Of a stretch of 64,000 nucleotides of DNA, positions 53,690-63,554 are shown piece after piece. Location: positions 496,001 to 560,000 of the forward strand of contig CAWAXW010000006.1 of NCBI GenBank assembly GCA_963786155.1, read 5' to 3'. Numbering within the stretch: position 1 is the first letter of the stretch; each line of letters begins with the position of its first letter. The notes below the pieces were generated by a model, which was not told where the DNA came from, searched no databases, and saw only the letters and a list, made by a program, of their open reading frames with translations. The translations under genes and the position numbers were made by a program. The DNA comes from CAWAXW01 sp963786155. GTDB lineage: Bacteria > Actinomycetota > CADDZG01 > WHSQ01.

Positions 53690-54549
53690 CAGATGACGTC
53701 CGCGATCAAAACCTCGCGCCTACGGAAGTAGAGCGCCCCGCTCAACAACAGAACGCAGACCGCGACCGCCGAGATCAAGACGGTCTTCTCGGGCGTGTTT
53801 CCGACGCCGGTCAGGGACCAGCGGAAGCCCTCGATCGCTCCGGTCATGGGGTTGAGGCTGTAGATCCACCTGAAGCTCTCCGGAACGGCCTCCGCCGGGT
53901 ACAGGACCGGGGATACGAAGAACCACGCTTGGATGATGAACGGGATGATGATCCGTACGTCGCGATAGGCAGCATTGATGACGGAGAGCCAGAGGCCCAC
54001 GCCGAGCGCGGTTCCCGCGGCGAGCAGCACGAAGAGTGGAGCGAGGAACGAAGTGGCTGCGGGAGTGACGCCGTAGAAAAGCATGATGACGATCAACACA
54101 ACGCTCGCGATCGCGAGGTCAACGAGTCCCGGGATGACGGCCGCGACGGGCATGATCATCCTTGGGAAGTAGATCTTCGTCACGACGCCTTGATTCTCGA
54201 TCAGCGTGTTGGTTGAGGTGGTGACCGCTCCCTGGAAGTACGTCCACGGAAGAAGACTGGCGTAATAGAAGACCGGATCGGGGAGACCGCCTGTCGGCAG
54301 CCCCAAGAATCCCCCGAAGAAGATCGTGAAGAGGACCATCGTGGCTGTGGGTTGGAGCACCGCCCAGGCCGCCCCAACGAAAGTCTGCTTGTAGCGCACC
54401 TTGAGGTCGCGCCAGACGAAGAAATAGATGAGCTCGCGATAGGCCCAGAACTCGCGGAGATTCAGGTCGAACCATCCGCCGATCGGCCGGATCCTCGTTA
54501 CTGGGGGAGTCGACCCAGCCGATCCCGTGTTAGTCGCGGTCGCTGACAC
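53689..54549 (-). CDS. wzm: ABC-2 type polysaccharide export permease (Wzm type)
   Basis: 286 residues from GTG 54549, preferred because CCGGAGG lies 5 bases upstream; a longer start at 54615 lacks such a site. About six transmembrane helices: ATMVLFTIFFGGFLG, AIASVVLIVIMLFYGV, FLAPLFVLLAAGTALGVGL and others. N-terminal amphipathic segment FWAYRELIYFFVWRDLKVRY-K is typical of Wzm/TagG/RfbA family permeases, as is RDVRIIIPFIIQAWFFVSPV. Forms the membrane channel for lipid-linked polysaccharide with Wzt. Divergent from a GT4 gene 47 bases away. Confidence 0.92.
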   Translation of the reverse strand: MSATATNTGSAGSTPPVTRIRPIGGWFDLNLREFWAYRELIYFFVWRDLKVRYKQTFVGAAWAVLQPTATMVLFTIFFGGFLGLPTGGLPDPVFYYASLLPWTYFQGAVTTSTNTLIENQGVVTKIYFPRMIMPVAAVIPGLVDLAIASVVLIVIMLFYGVTPAATSFLAPLFVLLAAGTALGVGLWLSVINAAYRDVRIIIPFIIQAWFFVSPVLYPAEAVPESFRWIYSLNPMTGAIEGFRWSLTGVGNTPEKTVLISAVAVCVLLLSGALYFRRREVLIADVI

Positions 54550-54596
54550 TTGAACCTCCGGGGTCTCGAAGAAGCAGAGTGTAGCGTTGCGCCACC

Positions 54597-55724
54597 TTGG
54601 CGAGAGAAAGACCACCGATACGGGTCCTGTTCTTTGCGCATGCCATGCAGTCGCGAGGTACCGAGCGGGCGGTTGTCCGGATCCTTACCGAACTGGATCG
54701 CTCGCTAGTGCGACCCGAGCTGGCTCTCGTGTCGTTTACGGGCGATTTCGTGGACGACGTGCCGGGGGATGTGCCGGTGCATCGTCTGGGTCTCGAAGGG
54801 TCGAAGACATCTAGGGCCGCCCGCCCTCTTGCTCGGTTGCTGAGATCTCTCAAGCCGGACGTCGCGATCGGGGTCCACACTTCGGCGTCCCGGCTCTTGG
54901 CCTCGCTCAGGCCGCTCCATCCGCGGCTCCCGATGATCTGCTACGAAGCGGACCCCTTCAGCCGGGTGGAGGGGGCAAAGAACGCCTACCGGATCCGGCG
55001 GCTCCTGACGGTCGTCACCCATAGGTTCCTGTCCACCCGAGTGGTAGCGGTCTCGGAATTCGTCGCGCAAGACCTGCAACGGGAGCTTCGGATCCCCCCA
55101 CGCAAGATCGATGTGATCCCGATCCCGAGTGTGGAACCGTCGATGCACGAGATGGCGCGCGAGCCCCTCGACGATCCGGGATTGTTCGATGTTCCCGTGA
55201 TCGTCAGCCTCGGGCACATGTTCGAGCACAAGGATCAGGGCACTCTCGTTCGAGCGTTCGCGCAGGTGCGGGCGGATCGCGTGGCGCGACTCGTGATGAT
55301 CGGCGACGGGCCGATGCGGCCGAGCCTGCAAAAGCTTGCGATGGAGCTCGGGATCGAAGACGACGTGTCGTTCGTCGGCTTCCAACGCAACCCGTTCAAG
55401 TTCCTGGCGCGTGCCCAGGTGTTCGTGTCTCCCTCGGCCTCGGAAGGGTTCGACGTCTCGCAGGTGGAAGCGATGGCTTGTGGGGTGCCGGTTGTCGTGA
55501 CCGACGCGCCTCGATTCCAGGCCGTGACGCACGAAACGAACGGATTGATCGTTGCCCCCGCCGACCCAGCCTCGATGGCCGCGGGGATCATGCGCAGTTT
55601 GGACGACACCGAGCTCATCGCCCGGACGACGGCTTCGGCGCGAGAGTTCGCCGACGGGCTGACATCGGCAAAGATCGCGCGCCGATGGGAAGAGCTCCTG
55701 GTCGACCTCTCGGGCGCCCGCTAA
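54597..55724 (+). CDS. Glycosyltransferase family 4-type
   Basis: 375 residues; the likely start is TTG 54597 (MARERPPIRVLFFAHAMQSR). N-terminal domain with the glycine-loop SRGTERAVVRILTEL; donor domain VIVSLGHMFEHKDQGTLVRA, LVMIGDGPMRPSLQKLAMEL, AQVFVSPSASEGFDVSQVEA, MACGVPVVVTD (E-x7-E). Length normal for the family. Stands alone between the divergent permease operon and the convergent GT4, whose stop it overlaps by 4 bases. Confidence 0.9.
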   Translation: MARERPPIRVLFFAHAMQSRGTERAVVRILTELDRSLVRPELALVSFTGDFVDDVPGDVPVHRLGLEGSKTSRAARPLARLLRSLKPDVAIGVHTSASRLLASLRPLHPRLPMICYEADPFSRVEGAKNAYRIRRLLTVVTHRFLSTRVVAVSEFVAQDLQRELRIPPRKIDVIPIPSVEPSMHEMAREPLDDPGLFDVPVIVSLGHMFEHKDQGTLVRAFAQVRADRVARLVMIGDGPMRPSLQKLAMELGIEDDVSFVGFQRNPFKFLARAQVFVSPSASEGFDVSQVEAMACGVPVVVTDAPRFQAVTHETNGLIVAPADPASMAAGIMRSLDDTELIARTTASAREFADGLTSAKIARRWEELLVDLSGAR

Positions 55725-56773
55725 CCCCATTCCTCATAGGCGCGCGCGTAGCGGGGGGCGAGCGCCGGCCAGGCGAGCTCGTCGCGCAACGAGGGGAGGT
55801 TCGCTCGGAGACGTTCGATCTCGTCGGGCTCCGCCGACCGCAGCAGCGCGGTCGCCACGTCGTCTGAACCCGCGCCCACGATCAGGCCTGCATCGTGCTT
55901 GCCGATGTCGTCTGTCATGTTCGTGCCCACGGTGACCATCGGCACGACATCCAATGCGATCGCTTCGCGGACCGGTCGCGGCGGTCCATCCCAACGACTG
56001 AGGAAGACGAATACCCGGGCCCCACTCATCAAGCGAGAGCGCTCGGCGTCGTCGGTCTCTCCGACGACCCTCAGGTGACCCCGGAGCACCGGACGGGATG
56101 CGGCGGCGGCTAGGAAGGCGGCACTGTCGCCGTGGGCACGACCTCCCACGATCAAAGGGATCTCGAGACCTGCCCAGCGGGCTTTCTCGTAGCCCTCGAT
56201 CAGCAGGTCGATGCCCTTCTGGTGGACGTCGTTGCGACCGAAGAACAACAGATAAGCATCACCGGGCGCCGGAGGCTCGAGCGCGGTGTCATCGGGGTAG
56301 AGGCCGACCCCCAGGACGAACGACTGATCGGGGTCGAAGTACGTCGAGCTCTCCTTTTTCTCCTGAGCGGAGAAGAAGTGCCCGACGGCATCGCGCCGCT
56401 TCAACCATGCACCGGCCAGGCGATAGGCAGGACGCTTCATGGCCGAACCGACGGCGACGTGCTCCCGCATCATGTGAGCGAGCGGGCTGAACACGATGCG
56501 GCTGGCTTTGGGGGCGAGCGCGCGCAGAGCCGAGAATTGGGTTCGATTGGAGATCCCGAACGCATGGAGGAGGGGTTTGCCCTCGAGGGCACCGGCCCAG
56601 GAGGCGGGCTGGTCGACGACCACCGACGAGCCGAGGCCGTCGTGCAGGGGGCCGGGTCTCCCCAGGACCGTGACTTCGATGCCGAGGTCCGTCAGCGCCC
56701 CCGCGAGCCAGCGCATGTCGCGGGGATAACCACCCGGCGCGAACGCGTCGTGGTAGAGGAACGCGACCCTCAT
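55721..56773 (-). CDS. Glycosyltransferase family 4-type
   Basis: 350 residues from ATG 56773 (MRVAFLYHDAFAPGGYPRDM). In the sequence as given it is read in one frame with the upstream GT2 gene, but the natural end of that GT2 lies in another frame (see that entry), which restores the usual ATGA overlap at 56770-56773. Donor domain: AYLLFFGRNDVHQKGIDLLI, EGYEKARWAGLEIPLIVGG, ARVFVFLSRWDGPPRPVREA, IALDVVPMVTVG. A GT-B enzyme with a slightly atypical E-rich motif (RWDGPPRPVREAI). Part of a two-gene GT2-GT4 operon. Confidence 0.8.
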   Translation of the reverse strand: MRVAFLYHDAFAPGGYPRDMRWLAGALTDLGIEVTVLGRPGPLHDGLGSSVVVDQPASWAGALEGKPLLHAFGISNRTQFSALRALAPKASRIVFSPLAHMMREHVAVGSAMKRPAYRLAGAWLKRRDAVGHFFSAQEKKESSTYFDPDQSFVLGVGLYPDDTALEPPAPGDAYLLFFGRNDVHQKGIDLLIEGYEKARWAGLEIPLIVGGRAHGDSAAFLAAAASRPVLRGHLRVVGETDDAERSRLMSGARVFVFLSRWDGPPRPVREAIALDVVPMVTVGTNMTDDIGKHDAGLIVGAGSDDVATALLRSAEPDEIERLRANLPSLRDELAWPALAPRYARAYEEWG

Positions 56774-57685
56774 CGTGGTTCGAAGCGCTTCCCATACACG
56801 AGCTTCAGAGCGCGGCAGGAGATAGCGCGCCGGGCGGCCGGAGTGAGCTCGTTCGTAGAAGGAGCTCGAGGCCGGGTCGTAGACGAGCTCGTACGGCGCT
56901 CCCAGAAGTGTGTCGACGATCGGGCGGATCGACTTGTACCCGAGCAGCCGGCGCGCGCTCTTGGCGGCACGCGTGTTCGCTTCATCTAGACCCGCCTCTC
57001 GTTTCTGTATCGCATCGACTTCCGCGGCGTAGCGGTCGGCGAGGGCGATCGATCGCTGGCCCTCGACGTGCCGGAAACATGCGAGAGGAGTACGGATGGA
57101 GACCGGAGCGGCGTAGCGAGAGAAGCGCGCCCATAGCTCGTAGTCGGCGGCCAGAGGGAACGATTCGTCGAGATGACCGCCGGCCTCGTCCCAGAGATCT
57201 CGCCGCCAGAATGTCGACTCCTGGGGCAAAGAGCGTCGCTCGCCGCTGGTGATGATGTGCCAGCGTGACCAGCGCCGGGGTGCGGTCACGCCGACCGGCC
57301 GCCCGGCGGCATCGATCGACATGTGCGCCCCGGTTAGCCACCTCACCTTGGGGAAGCGAGAGAAGATCTCCGCGATGAGGTCCAGGGATCCGGGGAGCAA
57401 CACGTCGTCCCCGTTCAGGTAGCCCATGATCTCGCCACTCGTCGAGGCGAATCCCTTGTTCACGGCGGGGTAGTGCCCTTCGTCCGGCTCCGAGACCCAA
57501 TGATGGAGACGGTCCGCGTGTTTGGCGATCACGTCGGCGGACCCATCCGTCGAGCCCCCGTCGATCACTGCATATTCGAGGTTGGGGTAACTCTGATCGA
57601 GTACCGACGAGATCGCCGACTCGATAAGCGTGACCTGATTGAAGCTCGGAGTGACGAGCGAGATCATCGGCTTGGATTCGGTCAT
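56770..57685 (-). CDS. Glycosyltransferase family 2, frameshifted near its end
   Basis: Start at 57685 (MTESKPMISLVTPSFNQVTL). GT-A motifs: YAVIDGGSTDGSADVIAKHA, SEPDEGHYPAVNKGFASTSG, EIMGYLNGDDVLLPG, TFWRRDLWDEAGGHLDESFP, LAADYELWARF. The given frame runs on into the GT4 gene. The other frame gives RALKLVYGKRFEPR and then TGA at 56770, a natural GT2 ending with ATGA overlap to the GT4 start, so a one-base indel near 56825 is likely and two separate enzymes are meant. Confidence 0.8.
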
Positions 57686-57711
57686 AGGGCTCGGCTAGTA
57701 TGCCTGTTTCT

Positions 57712-58657
57712 ATGGAACGGACGCTCGTTTCGATCGTGACGCCCGTTCTCAATCGTCGAGGGACTCTCGCAGCCTGTCTCAGGTCCGTAGCCGAGCAGAC
57801 CTATCCCAACATCGAGCACATCGTCGTTGATGGAGGATCGACGGACGGAACCCTCGACCTGCTCGAGGAGTGGGGGCCGCGGATCAAGATGGATCAGCGA
57901 GCCCGACACGGGCATGTACAACGCGATCAACAAAGGTCTTGCGATGACGTCGGGAGAGATCGTCGCCTACGTCAACAGCGACGACCTCTATCTTCCTTAC
58001 AGCCTCGAAGCCGCGGTCTCTGAGTTGGCCAAGGGGATCGATATGGTCTATGGAGACGTCGGTATCCTGACGCGCGAGCGCGACCCGGTTGGTTTCTATC
58101 CGCAGTTCTACCGGGATTTCGACCTGAACCACTACACTCATTTCGCCACGCTGGCTCAACCCACCGTCTTCTGGACCCGAGACTTGATGAACCGCACCGG
58201 CGCCTTCGACGAGTCGTATCGTTTGCTGGGGGATTGTGAATATTGGTTACGGGCCGCCGTGAAGGGAGCGAGGATCGCGCACGTCGACGAGATCCTGGCG
58301 ATCCAGGTGGAGCACGAGGGCACCTTGCGCATAACGAATCCCGAACGCATGGCCGCCGAGTTCGCTCGTCTAAGAGCGGATTATTCGAAGCATGCGGGCC
58401 CACCCCACCGAAAGCGGCTGGCGCATCCCCGAAGGAGCCTCCACTGGCGCCACCACCAACTCCTCTTCGCGCTCGCCGGTGCATCTAAGAGGCCTCGGCG
58501 GTGGCCGCGCTTCATGCGTTTCCTGGAGGACAGCGGCGTTCCCCGGCGTCCGTCCGGTATGGCCTGGTACCTGCTTCCTCAGCGAGTGAGACCGGCGAAC
58601 GCATCGCTCGTCGACGCACCGGCCATCGAACGGGCTTTGTTCGAGGGAACCAACTGA
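57712..58657 (+). CDS. Glycosyltransferase family 2, frameshifted
   Basis: Start ATG 57712 (MERTLVSIVTPVLNRRGTLA) or ATG 57700. GT-A motifs HIVVDGGSTDGTLDLLEEWG, then an extra base near 57893 before WISEPDTGMYNAINKGLAMT, SGEIVAYVNSDDLYLP, FDESYRLLGDCEYWLRAAVK. The last 80 residues are basic (PHRKRLAHPRRSLHWRHHQL). Its stop overlaps the start of the membrane protein gene (TGATG). TAGTAT just upstream might serve as a -10 box for a near-leaderless message. Begins a three-gene plus-strand operon (GT2, ligase-like, GT2). Confidence 0.85.
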
Positions 58658-60052
58658 TGGCGGTCGTTCGAAGTCCCCGGGGACTGCGCCTCGATTCCGT
58701 CGTGCCGCTGCTGCTCGTCCTCTACCTGCTGTTCGTTGTCGCTCTGGAGGCAACGGGGCGCGTCCGGCTTGGCGATGCGGTCGTCATGATGGCCGCTCCC
58801 GCCCTCGCCTGGGTTGCGATCCGCGCTCCTGCGGTTCTGCTGGTCACATTCGTCGCCATCCCACCCATCGCTCTGACGAACATCCCCAGGGCTTCTCTCG
58901 GCCCGCTTACGTTTCTCTTTGCCGCTTGCCTGGCAGCTTTCATAGTCCTACGAGGATCGTTGTCCCGAGGGCTCGTCGCGACGGTCGCCCCCATCGCCGC
59001 TCTTATGGTCGGCGCGCTATATAGCTTCAACGCGCTCAAGCCCAGCGCGCACAGTGCCGCGACGGAGTTCAGACGCGCGCTGACGCTCTACCTGGTGCTG
59101 CTCGCGCTCGCCTACGTGCTCGCCCGGGCGAACGAGCTGACGATGGACTCCATCGGCTGGGCTCTGCTGATATCGACGGGTATCTCGGGCATCGTGTTCC
59201 TCTGGCAGCTCGGCTTCCAGCCGTGGAACTACTCGGGAACCGCCTCGAACCTCGAACCGGGCGGCCTCTTCTACCGCACTCACTTCGGCTACATGATGGC
59301 GATCGGATTCGCGGTGGCCCTGGCACGGTTCTTTTCGAAAGCGCGCGCCGACAAGAGGTTCATGGACGGAGTGGTGCTGGCGGCCTTCTCGGCTCTCGTG
59401 GCCTTCTCTTTCACTCGTGGAGCTTGGCTGATCGCACTCCTGCTGCTGGCCGGGATTCCCATTGCGCACCGGCCGCAAGAGCTATTGGTTGCTGCTCCCG
59501 GTGATCGCCTTGATCGTTGCCGCGGTTCCGCTGGTCCAGGAACGCCTCTTCTCCGATCTGAGCGGCGGGCTGCAGAAGTCCCTCGAGAGCGGTGACTTTG
59601 CCACCGGTCGATGGGGGCTCTGGCGCGAGATCATGCCCCGTACGCTCGAGGGGCTCCCGTTGGGCAGGGGCTTTGGTTACGTCTGGAGTCTCAAGTCCGA
59701 AGCGCTTTTCGGCGGCAGTTCGTTCACCAGCGCAGTCAACCCGTTCGTATACGTGCACAACGACTTCCTCTTCTGGACCCTCGAGCTCGGACTCATCGGT
59801 CTGACGGCGATGATCGTCTTCTGGGCCCGCCTCGTCGCGGCCATCCGAAGGATCAACCGGTGGCTTGCCGAGCGAGGGGATTACCTGAGCTACGTCGGAG
59901 GCGTCGCGTTGACGATGTTCGTCGCCAGCTTCGTCGACAATGGCCTCTTCATCAGACCGGTAGCGGAACGCTTCTTCGTCGTTGCCGGGATGGCCTTCGC
60001 ACTCGCCGATAGGTCCCGTTCCGATGAGGACGTGGGATCGCGTCATACATGA
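58657..60052 (+). CDS. O-antigen ligase/polymerase-like membrane protein, frameshifted
   Basis: Start ATG 58657. Around ten to twelve transmembrane helices in order (VVPLLLVLYLLFVVALEATG, VMMAAPALAWVAIRAPAVLL, LTLYLVLLALAYVLARANEL, ...). A one-base change near 59465 separates the halves. The large external loop between helices holds GLPLGRGFGYVWSLKSEALF and NPFVYVHNDFLFWTLELGLI, the G-x-G and H-N-x-x-L pattern of Wzy_C/WaaL proteins; the His of VHND is the typical conserved one. Polymerase or ligase of lipid-linked oligosaccharides at the membrane outer face. Overlaps the following GT2 start (ATGA). Confidence 0.8.
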
Positions 60053-60903
60053 CGGGAGTCGACGTTTCTGTATTGACCCCGTCCTACGGTTACGCGAGAT
60101 ACATCGGCGACGCGATCCAAAGCGTGACCATGCAGGAGGGGCTCACCGTTGCCCACGTCATCCAGGACGGAGGTTCCACCGACGGCACGGTCGACGTACT
60201 GAAAGACGCCGGTCCTCAGGTCGATTGGCGTTCCGAGCCGGACACCGGACAATCGGATGCGCTGAACAAGGCATTGTCTCGCGCCACCGGGCGCTGGGTG
60301 TCGTGGCTCAACGCGGACGAGTTCTACCTTCCCGGAGCCCTCGAGCACCTCGTGGCCACCGCAGATCGAGCGGGAGCCGATATCGCGTACGGCGACGCAG
60401 TTTTCGTCGACGCCGAAGGCAAGTTGACCCGTCTGCTATCCCAGCACCGATTCGACCGCACGACACTTTTCCACTACGGCACGATCATCCCGAGCTGCGC
60501 GGTGCTGATCAGGCGCGAGAGCCTCGGTGACTCTCCATGGGACGGGTCGCTCCGGCTGCTGATGGATCGAGAGGTGTACATGAAGCTTGTACAGGCCGGG
60601 GCGAAGGCCGTCTACACGAAACGACCGATCGGAGCCTTCCGGGTCCACGATGAACGCGTCAGCGCCGGCTCATCGGAGTCCTTCGCCACGGACTACGAGC
60701 GGATCGCGACCAGGTACGGGGCGACTTCGCCAACGAAGAAGCGACTCGCTCTGGCGAAACACCGCTGGCTGAAGCTGATCGACGGCTCGTATGCAAGGCA
60801 GCGGCGAGTGGCGGGCCTCATCGGTCAAGACCTCAGATGGTTCGCATCTCCCCAAGGCCTCGAAAGATGGAACTCGCTTCTGGAGAGCTATCGGGCGCGG
60901 TGA
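60049..60903 (+). CDS. Glycosyltransferase family 2
   Basis: 284 residues, ATG 60049. GT-A fold: VSVLTPSYGYARYIGDAIQS, VIQDGGSTDGTVDVLKDAGP, SEPDTGQSDALNKALSRATG, RWVSWLNADEFYLPGALEHL, where the D-x-D-type position reads NADEFY. GSLRLLMDREVYMKLVQAGA is the E/D-x-D acceptor region. Intact frame. Its last 16 bases overlap the convergent GT4 gene. Confidence 0.9.
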   Translation: MTGVDVSVLTPSYGYARYIGDAIQSVTMQEGLTVAHVIQDGGSTDGTVDVLKDAGPQVDWRSEPDTGQSDALNKALSRATGRWVSWLNADEFYLPGALEHLVATADRAGADIAYGDAVFVDAEGKLTRLLSQHRFDRTTLFHYGTIIPSCAVLIRRESLGDSPWDGSLRLLMDREVYMKLVQAGAKAVYTKRPIGAFRVHDERVSAGSSESFATDYERIATRYGATSPTKKRLALAKHRWLKLIDGSYARQRRVAGLIGQDLRWFASPQGLERWNSLLESYRAR

Positions 60904-62045
60904 ATCGAGGCGGCGGTGGCGTACGCAGCCTCCAACCGCTCGAGATGGGTCTGGGGCAACAGCTCCTTCTCCGCGAAGTCCCTCGCCGAAGCCGCGGCAC
61001 GAGCGTGCAGCGCCTCGTCGGTGCGGATGAGGCCGACGGCGCGGGCGAGATCGTCCGCGTCGCCGGGGATTGTCACCAGGCTCGGGTCCGAGACCAGCTC
61101 CGGAAGACCCCCCCTGTCGCTGACTATCGGGGGAACGCCGCGAACCATCGCCTCGAAGACGGCGAGAGGTGAGTTCTCGTCGCTCAGAGACGGCATCACG
61201 AAGTAGCGGGCGCCCCCGACGATCCGGTCGATGTCTTCCCGGTCCACTCTGCCCCTGAAGGACGTGTTGACGAGACCAAGCCGTCCTGCCAACGCCTCCA
61301 GGTCTGCGCGGAGCGGTCCGTCGCCCAGGATGGTGAAGTCCGGGTCGCCGGCCTGTGCGAGGGCCGCCAGTAGGACGTCCACTCCTTTCTCTGAGGATAG
61401 GCGTCCAGCGAATACTCCGTACGTCCCCGCTCCGGTCGAGCTCGGCGTCGCGCCCTCCGCGAAGTTACGGACCATCGCGATCCGTTCGGAGGGCATGCCC
61501 CACGTACGCAGCTTGTCTGCCATGTACTCGCTTGGAGCGACGAAGAGATCGACATCTCTCTCGAGATGACGAAGGAACCGATCGATCCACAAGGCAGTGG
61601 CGTAGCCGACGCTCTGGGCCTTGGTCGGGAAGCATTCGTGTAGAACAGCGTTCGCATAGTTCCCGGCCACACAGCGGTCACAGACCTGACCCTCGGTGAA
61701 CCGATACCCGTTGGGGCACCGAAGCCGGTGGTTGTGGACGGTCTGGACTAACGGGACCCCGGCTTTTCTAGCGGCGCCGTGGATCGATGCTCCGAGGGAT
61801 GGATAGATGTTGTGAACGTGCACGATGTCGGGCCCGAACTCCGAGATGGCCTGGGCCGCCCTCGACCTCATGGCTCTCGGCGACAACATCCTGGTGGCGG
61901 CGCTCGTGGCTCCGGAGAGCTCATCGTTGTTCCCGGCGAAGAGAGCTACCTCGTGCCGTTCGCGCAGAAGGTCCACCTGCTGTTCGACGTATCGATCTTC
62001 GCCGCCGGGGATCCGATAGAAGGCGTGGGCTATCAGGATCCGCAC
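60888..62045 (-). CDS. Glycosyltransferase family 4-type
   Basis: 385 residues, ATG 62045 (MRILIAHAFYRIPGGEDRYV). N-terminal domain has GPDIVHVHNIYPSLGASIHG and a Cys-rich insertion (LRCPNGYRFTEGQVCDRCVA) often seen in this subgroup. Donor domain: TYGVFAGRLSSEKGVDVLLA, FTILGDGPLRADLEALAGRL, ARYFVMPSLSDENSPLAVFE, AMVRGVPPIVSDRGGLPELV. Intact frame. It follows the beta-helix protein gene by 15 bases in the same direction. Confidence 0.92.
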   Translation of the reverse strand: MRILIAHAFYRIPGGEDRYVEQQVDLLRERHEVALFAGNNDELSGATSAATRMLSPRAMRSRAAQAISEFGPDIVHVHNIYPSLGASIHGAARKAGVPLVQTVHNHRLRCPNGYRFTEGQVCDRCVAGNYANAVLHECFPTKAQSVGYATALWIDRFLRHLERDVDLFVAPSEYMADKLRTWGMPSERIAMVRNFAEGATPSSTGAGTYGVFAGRLSSEKGVDVLLAALAQAGDPDFTILGDGPLRADLEALAGRLGLVNTSFRGRVDREDIDRIVGGARYFVMPSLSDENSPLAVFEAMVRGVPPIVSDRGGLPELVSDPSLVTIPGDADDLARAVGLIRTDEALHARAAASARDFAEKELLPQTHLERLEAAYATAASIHRAR

Positions 62046-62060
62046 AGCGTGTGTCCCGGA

Positions 62061-63484
62061 CTAGAGCCGGGCGAAGGTCCCGGTCTTGTCCATGCCGATG
62101 GCGCGCCACTGCTTGGCGTTGAGGAGACTCGCCCCCCAGTTGAAGTGCTTGCCCGGGCCGAGTCGATAGCGATTCCCCTCGAAAAGCGCGGTGGTGCCCG
62201 GAAGAGTCGGGTCGGTCGATCCCGGCCGGAACGCGCCGGTCGTGCCTCGTCGCATAGTGATCGTGTTGTCGTGGACGAAGGCGTCGGTCAGAAGGAATGG
62301 TCCGTAAACGCCATTGCCTCGGTCCTCGCGCAGCAGAGGATCCCGTTCCACCGTCCCTGCACGATGTTGTCGTAGATCTCCACGTTCGGGGAGGACGAGA
62401 CCAGGATCCCCGCCCCCCAGGGCCCCAACTTCCGCCCGTTCTTGCGCACGGTGTTGCCTCGGATGATCGCGTCGTATCCGATCTCGTGAAAGATCCCCTC
62501 GTCGGTGTTGAATTCCACCGTGTTGCCTTCGTAAAGGGTTTGGATGTTGTTGCCGTCCGTCCACAGCCCGGGACCCTTGTTGTGATGGCTGTTGTTGTTC
62601 CGCACCACCAACCCATTGGTCGAGACCCATTTCGCGCCGCCGGCCTCCCAGCGACGATGGAAACCGGAGAGGTTGTTGTGATCGATCTCGTTACCTTCGA
62701 TCAAGATCTGGTCGCCCTGACCGCATAGGCCGAGCTGACCCATGTGATGAACGTGATTGCCTATCACCTGGGTACCGGTGCCCGCCCAGATACCGCAGCC
62801 GTGGCTGTGGTGCACGTCGTTGTTCTCGATGATCCAGTCACGAGCCTCGAAGGTCGAGATCACCCCGATCCTTTGGTTGGCGAAGTAGCGCCACTCGATC
62901 CCGCTTACCTGGACTCCGTGCGCGGGGACCCGGGCGCGAGTCCCCACCATGCCGAGGGTCGCTTTGGCCAGCTCGTAGACGGCCCCCGCCGGGTCGTCGG
63001 CGATCCTGACGCTGTCGTCTTTCAGATCGAAGAAGAAGGTGCCGGGCACCAGCTGATCCCGCGATGCGACCGCCTTCACTCGAGCCCCGTCTACGAACAA
63101 CCGGAAGGGCATGTTGCACAGGTCGCCGACCCCGTCCGCGCACTTGGTGACCGCAGGCGTGGGCTCTTGGGTGTGCCCGGTGGAGACCCACGTGTCTCCA
63201 TCCTGGGTGAACGAGATGATCTCCGCCCCATTGATGATGGTGCCGTCTTGCCCTAGGAAGATCTGGTTCGACTTGGGCCAGAGTTGTCGAGCGATCCGAT
63301 ATTCGGCCGGGAGGAAACAGAACGTAGCGCCCTCCGGTTGGGAATCGATCACGGCTTGGATGTCGTCGGTGGGCAGGACCACGGTGCCGAGGCATAACCC
63401 GGGAATGATCTGCGCCCCGGCGGGGGATGCCGGAAGGAGCACGGCGGCGAAGGCGCACAGCATTAATCGCCACCCTCTGCTCAT
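62061..63484 (-). CDS. Secreted right-handed parallel beta-helix protein, frameshifted
   Basis: Start ATG 63484; signal peptide WRLMLCAFAAVLLPASPAGA. Repeated short strands around Asn/His positions (IIENNDVHHSHGCGIWAGTG, VIGNHVHHMGQLGLCGQGDQ, ILIEGNEIDHNNLSGFHRRW, LVVRNNNSHHNKGPGLWTDG, AIIRGNTVRKNGRKLGPWGA) form a pectate-lyase-like beta helix. A one-base change near 62335 moves the last ~90 residues to another frame (VYGPFLLTDAFVHDNTITMR, FEGNRYRLGPGKHFNWGASL). Exported; may bind, trim or lyse the polysaccharide made by the locus. Catalytic residues not assigned. Confidence 0.8.
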
Positions 63485-63554
63485 CTCTTGCTCCTTAGTC
63501 AGCCGGAGGGAATCCGGGACTACTAAAAGGTTAGGCGGAACCGGGCGTGTTCCT

